Assembly: GCF_030369675.1 (NCBI RefSeq)
Contig: NZ_CP128477.1
Span: forward strand, 806,001-870,000
Reading direction: 5' to 3'
Source: Peteryoungia algae
Lineage (GTDB): Bacteria > Pseudomonadota > Alphaproteobacteria > Rhizobiales > Rhizobiaceae
Length of the DNA: 64,000 bases
Position numbers and translations under genes: made by a program
Notes under the pieces: generated by a model
The model's input: the letters and a program-made list of their open reading frames with translations, nothing else
Databases searched by the model: none
What the model was told of the DNA's origin: nothing
Shown here: piece by piece, positions 1-8,908 of the stretch
Layout of the letters: every line of letters starts with the position of its first letter
Position numbering within the stretch: the stretch's first letter is position 1

Positions 1-18
1 GCCGATCCGGAATTTCAG

Positions 19-798
19 ATGTCTTCGGCTCCCTCCGATATTTCACAAATGCGGTGGTTTTTCACCGGCATGCGCGGACTCTTCAGTCTGCCCGCGATCA
101 TCCTGATGATCTCCTTCGTGGGTTTTTCGGCTTTTGCCCTGCAATCCGGCATCACGCGCGCCGAGGCCATGTTCATGACGGCGACCGTCTGGGCATTGCC
201 GGCCAAGATGATCCTGATCGGCACGATGACAAGTGGTGCAAACCTGCTCGCGATCTTTCTTGCCGTCTCGCTGTCATCGATCCGCATGATGCCGATGGTG
301 GCCTCGCTGGTGCCGGAAATGCGAACCGAGCGCACGCCGACATGGCTCCTGCTCCTCTTGTCCCATTTCATCGCGATCACGGCCTGGGTCTTCGCCATGG
401 GGAGTTTCAAGACCGTGCCGCGGGAGGCGCGTGTCTCCTATTTCGCCGGGTTCGGGATTACGCTGGTAACGGTCAACACCATCCTCGTCGGCGTATGCTA
501 CGGGCTGGTGGCGAGTTTCCCGCCAGTCGTGGCGGGTCTCCTCTTCTTCCTCACGCCGGTCTATTTTATCGCTTCGATCTGGGCGACCGGACGGCAGTCC
601 GTCGTCAAGGTCGCCTTCGTCGTCGGCATCGTCTCAGGGCCGCTTCTGGCGGCCGTTGTGCCAGGCTTTGATATCCTGATCGCCGGTCTCGGTGGCGGGA
701 CTTTGGCTTATCTCTTCGATCGCTACGCGATCCGGGGCGGCAAGGCCTCGGCGATCGCGGAGCCGATAAAGGACGAGCCGGTGGAGGAGCTGGTCTGA
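19..798 (+). CDS. azlC: AzlC family branched-chain amino acid exporter, large subunit
   Basis: Predicted inner-membrane protein of 259 residues with several hydrophobic helices, matching the AzlC (LIV-E) family. AzlC is the larger partner of a two-subunit exporter of branched-chain amino acids or analogues. The ATG at 19 is the first in frame, but the window begins only 18 bases upstream, so a slightly earlier start cannot be excluded. Its stop overlaps the start of the next gene (TGATG), and that gene is the usual small AzlD partner, which supports the call. The exported substrate cannot be read from sequence. Confidence 0.88.
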   Translation: MSSAPSDISQMRWFFTGMRGLFSLPAIILMISFVGFSAFALQSGITRAEAMFMTATVWALPAKMILIGTMTSGANLLAIFLAVSLSSIRMMPMVASLVPEMRTERTPTWLLLLLSHFIAITAWVFAMGSFKTVPREARVSYFAGFGITLVTVNTILVGVCYGLVASFPPVVAGLLFFLTPVYFIASIWATGRQSVVKVAFVVGIVSGPLLAAVVPGFDILIAGLGGGTLAYLFDRYAIRGGKASAIAEPIKDEPVEELV

Positions 799-1127
799 TG
801 GTGGATTACTGGCCCTATGTCGTCATCATCGTCGCCGGCTGGCTCGCGACCGATATGTGGCGCTGGCTGGGCGTCATTGCCGGAAATCGTCTGCGGGAGG
901 GCTCCGAGGTGCTGAACTGGGTGAGGGCGGTTGCGACCGCGCTCGTCATGGCAGTAACCGCGAAACTGGTCGTCTTTCCCTCAGGCATGTTGGAAAACTC
1001 GCCACTCTGGCTCAGGTTGGCGGCCGCAGGTCTCGGCTTCGCAGCCTTCCTGCTCTCGGGCCAACGCGTCGTCGTCGGGGTCGTCGTCCCTCTGGCAATC
1101 CTGGGGGCTGGCCTGCTCTGGCTCTGA
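798..1127 (+). CDS. azlD: AzlD domain-containing small exporter subunit
   Basis: A 109-residue, almost wholly hydrophobic protein with three to four predicted membrane helices, the usual size for AzlD, the small subunit that works with AzlC. The ATG overlaps the azlC stop by one base, so translation is probably coupled and the two subunits are made together. It ends in a hydrophobic stretch finishing LLWL. I infer export of branched-chain amino acids from the family only. Confidence 0.85.
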   Translation: MVDYWPYVVIIVAGWLATDMWRWLGVIAGNRLREGSEVLNWVRAVATALVMAVTAKLVVFPSGMLENSPLWLRLAAAGLGFAAFLLSGQRVVVGVVVPLAILGAGLLWL

Positions 1128-1217
1128 GATCGCATGCGATCACAGACGCGTGTGATCGCTGGATTTGCCACATTTCGCCTCCCAGATCGTGAATATCGGT
1201 CAAGAAAGGAAAGCGAA

Positions 1218-1406
1218 ATGTCCAAGGTAGTACGCTTCCGAACACTGAAGCACGGCGATCCGCCCCGGTTCAAGGTTCTCCCGGAAGATCTGCGCAAACG
1301 GTCTCCTCGGATCCGCGCAACCCATTCGCCCCGTGCGTTCCCGATCATGCTTCTCGCGCTCGTCGGGGCCGCGGTCGCACTGGTGCTTGGTGGGATTGTC
1401 GGCTGA
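1218..1406 (+). CDS. Small hypothetical protein with C-terminal membrane anchor
   Basis: Reads as a 62-residue protein from the ATG at 1218, preceded by a purine-rich AAGGAAAG ribosome-binding site. A longer frame starts at 1134, but nothing supports that start. The first 40 residues are basic and polar, followed by one hydrophobic helix of about 20 residues ending in VLGGIVG, so it looks like a tail-anchored small membrane protein. I do not recognise the family. It follows azlCD on the same strand with a 90-base gap, and may be co-transcribed. Confidence 0.55.
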   Translation: MSKVVRFRTLKHGDPPRFKVLPEDLRKRSPRIRATHSPRAFPIMLLALVGAAVALVLGGIVG

Positions 1407-1439
1407 CCTTGACGTTTGGCCACCATTGACGGCGCCTGT

Positions 1440-1859
1440 TCAGAGCGCAGCCTTGATCTTCTCCGCCTGAGCCTTCAGCACCTCGACATCGGCCATGCCA
1501 CCGGCATGCGGTTTGAGCGGCAAGCCGTCATGCCTTGGGATCACGTGAAAATGCAGGTGGAAAACGGTCTGCCCGGCTGCGGGCTCGTTGAACTGCGCGA
1601 CAAAGACGCCGTCGGCCTCGAAGGCCTCTTTCGCCGCATTGGCGAGTTTCTGTACGACCGGCATGAGCTTCGACAGCACGGCCGGATCGGCATCGAGCAG
1701 GTTGCGCGATCCAGCCTTCGGGATCACGAGAAGATGGCCGGGCGCCTGCGGCATGACGTCCATGAAGGCGAGCGTGTCTTCGTCTTCGTAGAGTTTGACC
1801 GAGGGAATGTCGCCGGCAAGGATCTTGGCGAAGATGTTGTTCGGATCATAGGCGGTCAT
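1440..1859 (-). CDS. HIT family nucleotide-binding protein
   Basis: A 139-residue histidine-triad protein. The signature HLHFHVIPRH contains the H-x-H-x-H catalytic motif of nucleoside phosphoramidase or dinucleotide hydrolase enzymes of the HIT superfamily. The N-terminus (NIFAKILAGDIPS) and the GHLLVIPK stretch are typical of bacterial Hint-type proteins. I chose the ATG at 1859 because an AGGAG lies just upstream; a longer frame to 1886 lacks support. It sits last in a minus-strand cluster after an acetyltransferase-like gene (71-base gap). The physiological substrate is unknown. Confidence 0.9.
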   Translation of the reverse strand: MTAYDPNNIFAKILAGDIPSVKLYEDEDTLAFMDVMPQAPGHLLVIPKAGSRNLLDADPAVLSKLMPVVQKLANAAKEAFEADGVFVAQFNEPAAGQTVFHLHFHVIPRHDGLPLKPHAGGMADVEVLKAQAEKIKAAL

Positions 1860-1930
1860 GGTCGTCTCCTCGATTGTCCGGGCCACTTAACGGCAAGGCA
1901 CGCCCCGCTTCAAGGGAGGGACTGTGCCTC

Positions 1931-3130
1931 TCAACCATCGAATTCCTCGCCTTCGCGCAGTTGGCGCTCACCTTTTCGGAAGGGGGTGTGTTCGCCGAGA
2001 AATTCGCCGATCTGCGCGACCTCGCGACGTTCCTGTTCGAGATAGTCCGCCACGGCACGACGCAGTCCCGGATGCGTGATGAAATGGGCGGAATGGGTGA
2101 TGACAGGCTCGTAGCCGCGCGCCAGCTTGTGCTCGCCTTGAGCGCCGGCCTCGACGCGGGCGAGGCCCTTCTCCAGCGCAAAGTCGATAGCCTGATGATA
2201 GCAGACTTCGAAATGCAGGAAGGGGTGATCCTCGATGCATCCCCAGTGGCGACCGTAGAGGGCATCTGCGCCGATGAAATTGATCGCGCCGGCCACATAG
2301 CGCCCGTTGCGCTTCGCCATCACCAGCAGGATGTCGTCGGCCATGCGCTCGCCGACCAGTGAATAGAACATGCGGGTGAGATAGGGGCGCCCCCACTTGC
2401 GGCTGCCGGTATCGATATAGAAGTGGAAGAACTGGTCCCAGATCTCTTCCGTCAGGTCACGGCCTGTCAGCCAGTCGATGCTCAATCCGTTTTCGAGTGC
2501 TGACCGGCGTTCCTTGCGCAGAGTCTTGCGCTTGGACGAAGACAGCTCCGCGAGAAAAGCCTCGTGGTTCGTATAGCCCCGATTGATGAAGTGGAACTGC
2601 TGGTCAGTCCGGTGCAGGAAGTTGGCTCCCGTAACGGAGGTCAGCTCCCCTTGCGTAAGGAAGGTAATATGCGCCGAGGAGAATTCGAGTTCTTGCGCAA
2701 CCTGCCGGAGCCCCTGGGCAAGGAGAGACTGGACCCGCATCACATCCTCGCCCTGGCGCACCAGGAGCCGCGGCCCGGTTGCAGGTGTAAAGGGGATGGA
2801 GGCTTGCAGTTTCGGATAGTAGCGTCCGCCGGCACGCTGAAAGGCGTCTGCCCAACCGTGGTCGAAGACATATTCGCCCTGGCTGTGGCTCTTGAGGTAA
2901 CAGGGGATTGCACCGATCAGGCGCCCCTGTTCCTCCAGCAGAAGGTGATGGCCCATCCAGCCGGTCTCGGCCGTGGCCGAGCCCGAGTCTTCAATGGCCG
3001 AGAGGAAGGCATGCGAGGTGAAGGGATTGTAGCCGGCCCCGGAACGGCACGCTCCGGAGAGCAGGCCCCATTCGCTGGATGAAATCTCCTGAAAGGAGCC
3101 GACTACGCGGATCGTCACCTCGTCTGCCAT
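1931..3130 (-). CDS. FemAB-like GNAT family N-acyltransferase
   Basis: A 399-residue soluble protein matching the FemAB-like (DUF482/PF04339) group of the GNAT fold. Characteristic stretches include AIPCYLKSHSQGEYVFD near the N-terminus and a C-terminal GALYGRHWG-like core with CYHQAIDFALEKG. The family is annotated as peptidoglycan-biosynthesis-like from its fold, but no substrate is established that I can point to. It starts at ATG 3130 behind GGGAG, ten bases after the glycerophosphodiesterase gene, so it is probably the third gene of a ridA-GDPD-GNAT-HIT operon. Confidence 0.8.
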   Translation of the reverse strand: MADEVTIRVVGSFQEISSSEWGLLSGACRSGAGYNPFTSHAFLSAIEDSGSATAETGWMGHHLLLEEQGRLIGAIPCYLKSHSQGEYVFDHGWADAFQRAGGRYYPKLQASIPFTPATGPRLLVRQGEDVMRVQSLLAQGLRQVAQELEFSSAHITFLTQGELTSVTGANFLHRTDQQFHFINRGYTNHEAFLAELSSSKRKTLRKERRSALENGLSIDWLTGRDLTEEIWDQFFHFYIDTGSRKWGRPYLTRMFYSLVGERMADDILLVMAKRNGRYVAGAINFIGADALYGRHWGCIEDHPFLHFEVCYHQAIDFALEKGLARVEAGAQGEHKLARGYEPVITHSAHFITHPGLRRAVADYLEQERREVAQIGEFLGEHTPFRKGERQLREGEEFDG

Positions 3131-3140
3131 GGATCTCCCG

Positions 3141-3872
3141 TCAGGCGATCGCCGGCGACTGGCGCGGGTCGAAGCCTTCGAATGTCATCTGATCAGCATA
3201 TTTATAGGTCTGCGCCCGCATGATTTCATCCCTGACGGTCCAGGTAATCACAGGTGTGCCCTTTTCACGCAGGCCCGTGACGAACTCATTGGGCAGATGC
3301 GCGACGCAATAGGAGGTGAAATCGAGGCCGAGTTCCATGGCCTCCGCATGCGCGGCAAAGTTCTCCGGCTTCATGCCTTCCGCCGTCAGGCCGACCGGCC
3401 AGGGGCACTCTGCGAGTTTGAGGGCGCGCAGCAGGTGATAGTCGAAGCTCATCAGTGCGACCTTGCCCTCATAGCCTTCGAGCACCTCAAGCACGTCCTC
3501 GATAAAGCCGTCGTCATGTTCGGCATCGATCCCCTTGAGTTCGATCACCAGCGGAACCTGACCCTTCACCAGGTCGAGCATCTGGCGAAGCGTCGGGATC
3601 TTGTCCTTCGTCCCGCCAATGGACAGCATGCGCAATTCGCCGGCGGTGCGCTCACGCACTTCACCGGTCATATTGCAGAGACGTTGCAGGTCATGGTCGT
3701 GGAAAACCATCGGCACGCTGTCGGAGGAAAGCTGGATGTCACATTCGATGGCAAAGCCTGCCTCGATCGCCCGGCTGAAAGCCGAAAGCGTGTTTTCCCA
3801 GATGGTCTTGTTCATGTCGTGGTAGCCGCGATGGGCAATCGGCAGATCCTTGATCCAGTCGGCGCGGCTCAC
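3141..3872 (-). CDS. Glycerophosphodiester phosphodiesterase family protein
   Basis: A 243-residue GDPD/UgpQ-type enzyme that would hydrolyse glycerophosphodiesters to glycerol-3-phosphate and an alcohol. Near the N-terminus are the family motifs: AHRGYHD with the general-acid/base histidine, ENTLSAFSRAIEAGF, and ECDIQLSSD with metal-binding E and D, followed by VFHDHDLQR with the second histidine. There is no signal peptide, so it is likely cytoplasmic. The start is a GTG at 3872 overlapping the ridA stop (GTGA), which indicates translational coupling. The LDLV/VIELKG region carries the third metal-ligand strand. Confidence 0.9.
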   Translation of the reverse strand: MSRADWIKDLPIAHRGYHDMNKTIWENTLSAFSRAIEAGFAIECDIQLSSDSVPMVFHDHDLQRLCNMTGEVRERTAGELRMLSIGGTKDKIPTLRQMLDLVKGQVPLVIELKGIDAEHDDGFIEDVLEVLEGYEGKVALMSFDYHLLRALKLAECPWPVGLTAEGMKPENFAAHAEAMELGLDFTSYCVAHLPNEFVTGLREKGTPVITWTVRDEIMRAQTYKYADQMTFEGFDPRQSPAIA

Positions 3873-4339
3873 TGGGCAATCTCCAGGATGGCATCGATCT
3901 CGACGGCCGCATTCAGCGGCAGCTGCGCCACGCCGACGGCAGCGCGGGCATGTTTGCCGGCGTCGCCGAGCACATTGGCAATCAGATTCGAGGCGCCGTT
4001 GATGACCAGGTGCTGCTCGACGAAACCGGGCGCGGAGGCGACGAAGCCGTTGAGCTTGACGACCCGGGTGATACGCGACAGGTCGCCGGAAAGGGCAGCC
4101 TTGGCCTGAGCCAGGATGTTGATTGCACAGAGCTCGGCCGCTCTCTGGGCATCTGCGAGAGCGACATCGCCGCCGACCAGACCGATCACGGCCACTTTTC
4201 CGCCTTCAATTGGAAGTTGGCCGGAGAGAAACAGCAGGTTTCCGCTGATCACATAGGGCACGTAATTGGCGGCGGGGGCAGCCGCTTCCGGCAGGCTGAT
4301 GCCCAGTGCTGCAAGGCGGCCGTCGATTGTGTCGGACAT
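3869..4339 (-). CDS. RidA/YjgF family enamine/imine deaminase
   Basis: A 156-residue member of the longer RidA-like subfamily. RidA proteins hydrolyse reactive enamine/imine intermediates released by PLP enzymes. Visible features are the FLSGQLPIEGG strand, ILAQAKAALSGDLSRITRVVKL and the C-terminal AVGVAQLPLNAAVEIDAI, which is the conserved R-x-x-V-x-v-x-x-L-P segment in degenerate form. The subfamily often lacks part of the canonical active site, so catalytic activity is an inference. It is first in the minus-strand cluster and divergent from eipB; the shared 116-base gap should hold both promoters. Confidence 0.85.
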   Translation of the reverse strand: MSDTIDGRLAALGISLPEAAAPAANYVPYVISGNLLFLSGQLPIEGGKVAVIGLVGGDVALADAQRAAELCAINILAQAKAALSGDLSRITRVVKLNGFVASAPGFVEQHLVINGASNLIANVLGDAGKHARAAVGVAQLPLNAAVEIDAILEIAQ

Positions 4340-4455
4340 GGTCGATTCCCGGTCTGTTGATAAAAGGTGAGAAACTCGTGGCGACGAAAAGCATGTCTCG
4401 CTTTTGCCGGATGTGTTCTTATAACATCGAGGACGAGTCCAACAGGAGGGTGTCG

Positions 4456-5286
4456 ATGTTTCCTTTGCGAATGGCGGTCCGTGCGTCGATGGCGCTTGCT
4501 GCCGTGGGCGCCACGGGGGCGGCGGCATCTGCGGCGACTGTCGGCCTCGTGCCGCACCGCGCCGTCTACGAAATTGTGCTGAAAGAGGCATCCGACCGCT
4601 CGGGCATCGAATCCGTGCGCGGGCGCATGGTCTATGAATTCAGCGGCTCGGCCTGCAAGGGATTCAACACCCAGTTTCGTTTTGTCACGCGCATCGACGT
4701 CGGCGACGGCGTGCGCGTCACCGATCAGCGCTCGACCACCTTCGAAGACGTGTCGGCTGGCAAGTTCCGATTCGAAAACAAGTCCTTCACCGACGACCAG
4801 TTGGACAAGGACGTGAGCGGCGCTGCCGCCGAAGCCGATGGCAAGGTCAGGATCGAACTCACCGGACCCGACAAGCGTGATATCGAGCTTGCTGACAGCC
4901 GTTTCCCCGCCGAGCACATGCTCGAAGTGATCTCCCGCGCCCGCAAGGGCGAGCAGGTCTTCGAATCACGGATCTTCGATGGCTCCGAAGATGGTGACCA
5001 GACCTTCCTGACCACCACGATCGTTGGTGGACCGAAGAAGTCGAGTGCTGCGGATCCGGAAGCCAAGGCCCTGGCGTCCCTTGGAACGCAGCAGTACTGG
5101 CCTGTCTCGATCGCCTATTTCGACGAGAAGACAAGAGGCGACCAGGTGCCGATCTACAGTCAGTCCTTCAAGCTTTACGAGAATGGCGTGACACGTGATC
5201 TCACGCTCGACTACGGTGATTTTGTCCTGGCCGGCAAGCTGACCAAGCTTGAAGTCCTTGGCAAGCCGAACGGCGATTGCCAGTAA
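4456..5286 (+). CDS. eipB: EipB-like (DUF1849) periplasmic cell-envelope integrity protein
   Basis: A 276-residue exported protein. Residues 1-26 form a signal peptide (MFPLRMAVRA, hydrophobic core, ASA-A cleavage site). The mature part resembles EipB of Brucella, a periplasmic beta-spiral protein needed for envelope integrity. Two cysteines, C67 and C275, sit where EipB has its conserved disulfide. The ATG at 4456 was chosen because AGGAGGG lies directly upstream and it yields the signal peptide; an open frame extends back to 4306 across the ridA promoter. The gene precedes the rpsB operon but is separated from it by a 190-base leader. Confidence 0.85.
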   Translation: MFPLRMAVRASMALAAVGATGAAASAATVGLVPHRAVYEIVLKEASDRSGIESVRGRMVYEFSGSACKGFNTQFRFVTRIDVGDGVRVTDQRSTTFEDVSAGKFRFENKSFTDDQLDKDVSGAAAEADGKVRIELTGPDKRDIELADSRFPAEHMLEVISRARKGEQVFESRIFDGSEDGDQTFLTTTIVGGPKKSSAADPEAKALASLGTQQYWPVSIAYFDEKTRGDQVPIYSQSFKLYENGVTRDLTLDYGDFVLAGKLTKLEVLGKPNGDCQ

Positions 5287-5476
5287 TCGGCAGAGGCCGC
5301 GGTATATTCGCCGCTTCCACACTTGATTTTTGGCCGTCGCACCTGTATGGCCCGCATCATTCCACACGCGAGGCTTGGGATCGACAGGGAGAAATCCTGC
5401 CGCTTCCGCCCGGTGGCAGGCCGAAAGGTCTGCTGTTTGCCTCGCGGGGGTTCAACCGGAAAAAGGAGAAAAAGGC
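5287..5476 (+). promoter_or_regulatory. Intergenic region and structured leader upstream of rpsB
   Basis: This 190-base region carries the rpsB leader. A hairpin with arms CCTGCC/GGCAGG lies around 5397-5423, and AAAAAGGAGAAAAAGG at 5459-5474 forms a strong ribosome-binding site. In several bacteria S2 represses its own mRNA through such a leader; here that is only an inference. I could not assign a confident -35/-10 pair. Confidence 0.4.
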
Positions 5477-6244
5477 ATGGCATTGCCTGATTTTAGCATG
5501 CGTCAGCTTCTGGAAGCTGGCGTTCACTTCGGTCACCAGACGCACCGCTGGAACCCGAAGATGAAGCCGTACATCTTCGGCGATCGTAGCAACATCCACA
5601 TCATCGACCTGGCTCAGACCGTTCCGATGCTGTCGCGCGCCCTGCAGGTCGTGTCCGACACCGTCGCTCGTGGCGGCCGCGTCCTCTTCGTCGGCACCAA
5701 GCGTCAGGCTTCGGAAATCATCGCTGACAGCGCCAAGCGTTCGGCCCAGTACTATGTCAACTCCCGCTGGCTCGGCGGCATGATGACCAACTGGAAGACC
5801 ATTTCGAACTCGATCGCCCGTCTGCGCAAGCTCGATGAAATCCTGTCTTCGGAAGTATCTGGTTACTCCAAGAAGGAGCGCCTGAACCTTGAGCGCGAAC
5901 GCGAGAAGCTTGAAAAGGCTCTCGGCGGTATCCGCGACATGGGCGGCACCCCCGACCTGATGTTCATCATCGACACCAACAAGGAAAAGATCGCGATCGA
6001 CGAAGCCAAGCGCCTCGGCATCCCGGTTGTTGCTGTCATCGACTCGAACTGCGATCCGGACCTCATCGACTATCCGATCCCGGGCAACGACGACGCTTCG
6101 CGCGCCATCGCTCTCTACTGCGACCTGATCTCGCGCGCTGCCATCGACGGTATCGCTCGCCAGCAGGGTTCGTCTGGTCGTGACATCGGCGCCTCTGCCG
6201 AAGCTCCGATCGAGCCGGCTCTCGAGACCGAAGCAGAAGCTTGA
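5477..6244 (+). CDS. rpsB: 30S ribosomal protein S2
   Basis: A 255-residue protein with unmistakable S2 sequence: [20 protein letters not shown] at the N-terminus, the IHIIDLAQT strand, [24 protein letters not shown] and [12 protein letters not shown], then [20 protein letters not shown]2 binds the body-head junction of the small subunit and is needed to load S1. The C-terminal tail is short and acidic, ending in ETEAEA. The start is the ATG at 5477, just behind AAAAGGAG, not the longer frame back to 5330. It heads the rpsB-tsf-pyrH-frr run. Confidence 0.98.
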   Translation: MALPDFSMRQLLEAGVHFGHQTHRWNPKMKPYIFGDRSNIHIIDLAQTVPMLSRALQVVSDTVARGGRVLFVGTKRQASEIIADSAKRSAQYYVNSRWLGGMMTNWKTISNSIARLRKLDEILSSEVSGYSKKERLNLEREREKLEKALGGIRDMGGTPDLMFIIDTNKEKIAIDEAKRLGIPVVAVIDSNCDPDLIDYPIPGNDDASRAIALYCDLISRAAIDGIARQQGSSGRDIGASAEAPIEPALETEAEA

Positions 6245-6253
6245 TGCTTCGAA

Positions 6254-6327
6254 CGCGGCGGACCTGATCCGCCGCGCCCCGTCAAGGGATACGGCCGCCC
6301 GAAAGCTCGTCTGAGCCTCGGGCGGCC
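6254..6327 (+). promoter_or_regulatory. Tandem GC-rich hairpins between rpsB and tsf
   Basis: Two perfect stems follow rpsB. The first has a 9-bp stem (CGCGGCGGA 6254-6262 with TCCGCCGCG 6268-6276) and a 5-nt loop. The second has a 10-bp stem (GGCCGCCCGA 6293-6302 with TCGGGCGGCC 6318-6327). Neither has a T-tract, so they are better read as a partial attenuator or mRNA-stability element between S2 and EF-Ts than as a complete intrinsic terminator. Confidence 0.55.
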
Positions 6328-6495
6328 TCGCAATTCCGGCGACCTGTCACCGATACGGTCCTGAATGCGTTCAAGGTTTTCGTGGTGACCTGCTTCATCA
6401 CGTTGTCACACTTCCGGGTACATTTCGTCCCCCAAACAGCATGCTCCGGGATCACGATCGGCTGGCGCATCGCTTGAACAGACAAGAGGCACACA

Positions 6496-7422
6496 ATGGC
6501 TGAAATCACTGCAGCACTGGTTAAGGAACTGCGCGAAAAGTCCGGCGCAGGCATGATGGATTGCAAGAAGGCTCTCATCGAGAACGACGGTGACGTCGAA
6601 GCCGCCATCGACTGGCTGCGCGCCAAGGGTATCGCCAAGGCCGACAAGAAGTCGGGCCGCACGGCCGCCGAAGGCCTGGTCGGCATCAATGGCGCCGGCA
6701 CCTCGGCCGTTGTCGTCGAAGTCAACTCCGAAACCGACTTCGTTGCCCGTAACGACGCCTTCCAGGACCTCGTCCGCGGCGTGGCTTCCGTTGCCATCGG
6801 CACCGACGGTACCGTCGATGCGATCAGCGCTGCCACCTATCCGGCCAGCGGCAAGTCGGTTGCCGACACCATCAAGGACGCAATCGCCCATATCGGCGAG
6901 AACATGACGCTGCGCCGCGCCGTCAAGCTCTCGGTCGAGGATGGTGTCGTCGCGACCTACGTCCACAATGCCGCCTCCGAAGGCCTCGGCAAGCTCGGCG
7001 TGCTCGTTGCGCTGAAGTCGACCGGCAACAAGGACGTTCTGGCTGCCATCGGCCGTCAGGTCGCCATGCACATCGCTGCGACCAACCCGCTTGCCATCCG
7101 TTCGGAAGAAGTCGATGCCGCCGTCGCCGAGCGCGAGCGCAATGTCTTCATCGAACAGTCGCGCGCCTCGGGCAAGCCGGACGCCATCATCGAGAAGATG
7201 GTCGAAGGCCGCATGCGCAAGTTCTTCGAGGAAGTCGCGCTTCTGTCGCAGGCTTTCGTCATCAACCCGGATCTGACGGTCGGCGACGCCATCAAGGCTG
7301 CCGAGAAGGATGCCGGCGCTCCGATCGAAGTCACCGGCATGGCTCGTCTGCTGCTCGGCGAAGGCATCGAGAAGGAAGAGAGCGACTTCGCCGCCGAAGT
7401 GGCTGCTGTCGCCAAGGGCTGA
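6496..7422 (+). CDS. tsf: Translation elongation factor Ts
   Basis: A 308-residue EF-Ts, the nucleotide exchange factor that regenerates EF-Tu-GTP. The N-terminal UBA-like domain ([20 protein letters not shown]) is followed by the core, with [15 protein letters not shown], the EF-Tu-contacting TDFVARN segment. The coiled-coil and C-terminal module include [16 protein letters not shown]. The start ATG at 6496 follows AAGAGG. The 251-base spacer from rpsB carries two hairpins, so tsf may have attenuated read-through plus its own promoter. Confidence 0.98.
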   Translation: MAEITAALVKELREKSGAGMMDCKKALIENDGDVEAAIDWLRAKGIAKADKKSGRTAAEGLVGINGAGTSAVVVEVNSETDFVARNDAFQDLVRGVASVAIGTDGTVDAISAATYPASGKSVADTIKDAIAHIGENMTLRRAVKLSVEDGVVATYVHNAASEGLGKLGVLVALKSTGNKDVLAAIGRQVAMHIAATNPLAIRSEEVDAAVAERERNVFIEQSRASGKPDAIIEKMVEGRMRKFFEEVALLSQAFVINPDLTVGDAIKAAEKDAGAPIEVTGMARLLLGEGIEKEESDFAAEVAAVAKG

Positions 7423-7514
7423 TCGCCCTATCCTTTCAAGGGAAAACATCGGGCATCGCGTGACAACGCGGTGCCCTTCGTGTATCCGGCACTGAATTGA
7501 ATTCGGGAGCACTC

Positions 7515-8237
7515 ATGTCCGTCAAGCCATTGTTCAAACGCGTCCTCCTCAAGGCTTCCGGCGAGGCCCTCATGGGAAGCCAGGGCTTCGGGATTGATGT
7601 CGCGGTGGCAGATCGGATTGCCGGCGACATCGCAGAAGCCCGGCGCATGGGCGTGGAAGTCGGCGTCGTCGTCGGCGGGGGCAACATCTTCCGCGGTGTG
7701 GCTGTCGCCTCCAAGGGCGGCGATCGGGTGACCGGCGACCATATGGGCATGCTGGCAACCGTCATCAACGCGCTGGCGCTTGCCACGTCCCTGCGCAAAC
7801 GCGACATCGATACGGTCGTTCTTTCGGCGATCGCCATGCCGGAGATTTGCGAGAGCTTCTCGCAGCGCGCCGCCTTGCACCATCTGGCGCAGGGCAGGGT
7901 GGTAATTTTTGCAGGCGGTACGGGCAATCCATTCTTCACCACCGATTCCGCTGCGGCATTGCGCGCAGCCGAGATCGGTGCCGAGGCGATCTTCAAGGGA
8001 ACACAGGTGGACGGGATCTATTCCGCCGACCCGAAGAAGGAACCAGACGCCACCCGCTTCGACCGGCTCACGCATGACGAAGTCCTGCAGAAGGGGCTCG
8101 CCGTCATGGATGTTGCAGCTGTCGCCCTGGCGCGCGAAAACCACATACCGATCATCGTCTTCTCGATCCATGAGAAGGGTGGCTTCGGCGAAATCCTGTC
8201 CGGCGCCGGTCTCATGACCATCGTCACCGACAACTGA
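7515..8237 (+). CDS. pyrH: UMP kinase
   Basis: A 240-residue hexameric-type bacterial UMP kinase of the amino-acid-kinase fold, phosphorylating UMP to UDP. Key features are KRVLLKASGEALMG at the N-terminus with the ATP-contacting lysine, VGVVVGGGNIFRG, GDHMGMLATVINALAL, and FAGGTGNPFFTTDSAAALRA for UMP and ATP binding. The ATG at 7515 with GGGAG five bases upstream gives the standard MSVKPLFKRV N-terminus; the frame is open back to 7497. It lies between tsf and frr, the conserved order. Confidence 0.97.
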   Translation: MSVKPLFKRVLLKASGEALMGSQGFGIDVAVADRIAGDIAEARRMGVEVGVVVGGGNIFRGVAVASKGGDRVTGDHMGMLATVINALALATSLRKRDIDTVVLSAIAMPEICESFSQRAALHHLAQGRVVIFAGGTGNPFFTTDSAAALRAAEIGAEAIFKGTQVDGIYSADPKKEPDATRFDRLTHDEVLQKGLAVMDVAAVALARENHIPIIVFSIHEKGGFGEILSGAGLMTIVTDN

Positions 8238-8295
8238 TCAAAATGAATGGCGGACATCCAGTGATGCCGCCGGCTGAAAGAGCAATGGGAGAACC

Positions 8296-8859
8296 ATGAT
8301 GACCGCAGGGGTTGATCTCAACGACATCAAGCGCCGCATGGACGGTGCCATCAACGCATTCAAGAACGATATCGCGTCGCTGCGCACGGGCCGCGCCTCG
8401 GCCAATATCCTCGATCCGGTTATGGTCGAAGCCTATGGTTCGCGCGTGCCGCTGAATCAGGTGGCCAACGTGACCGTGCCCGAGCCGCGCATGCTGGGTG
8501 TCTCGATCTGGGACAAGTCCATGGCCAACGCTGTCGACCGTGCGATCCGCGAAGCCAATCTCGGCCTCAACCCGATCATGGACGGGCAGAACCTGCGCAT
8601 TCCTCTGCCGGAATTGAACGAAGAGCGCCGCAAGTCGCTCGTCAAGGTCGCGCATGATTACGCAGAGAAGGCCAAGGTTGCCATCCGCCACGTCCGCCGC
8701 GACGGCATGGACGGCCTGAAGAAGGCCGAGAAGGATGGCGCTATCAGCCAGGACGACAGCCGTTCCCTGTCCGAGAAGGTGCAGAAGATGACCGACGAGA
8801 CGATTGTCGACGTCGACCGCTTGCTCGCGGACAAGGAAAAGGAAATCATGCAGGTTTAA
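8296..8859 (+). CDS. frr: Ribosome recycling factor
   Basis: A 187-residue ribosome recycling factor that, with EF-G, splits post-termination ribosomes. The two-domain protein shows [22 protein letters not shown], the hinge and beta-barrel segment [13 protein letters not shown], then [17 protein letters not shown] in the helical domain. Two adjacent ATGs (8296 and 8299) are possible; GGGAG upstream at 8287-8291 fits either. It ends 49 bases before uppS. Confidence 0.97.
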   Translation: MMTAGVDLNDIKRRMDGAINAFKNDIASLRTGRASANILDPVMVEAYGSRVPLNQVANVTVPEPRMLGVSIWDKSMANAVDRAIREANLGLNPIMDGQNLRIPLPELNEERRKSLVKVAHDYAEKAKVAIRHVRRDGMDGLKKAEKDGAISQDDSRSLSEKVQKMTDETIVDVDRLLADKEKEIMQV

Positions 8860-8908
8860 GGCAGAGTCGTCTTTCGCCGTACTCTCCGAGCCGCCTGGAT
8901 CCTCGCCA

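Noticed and set aside
4306..4455. Longer N-terminus for the EipB-like protein
   Set aside because: It would run through the ridA promoter region and bury the signal peptide; AGGAGGG supports ATG 4456.
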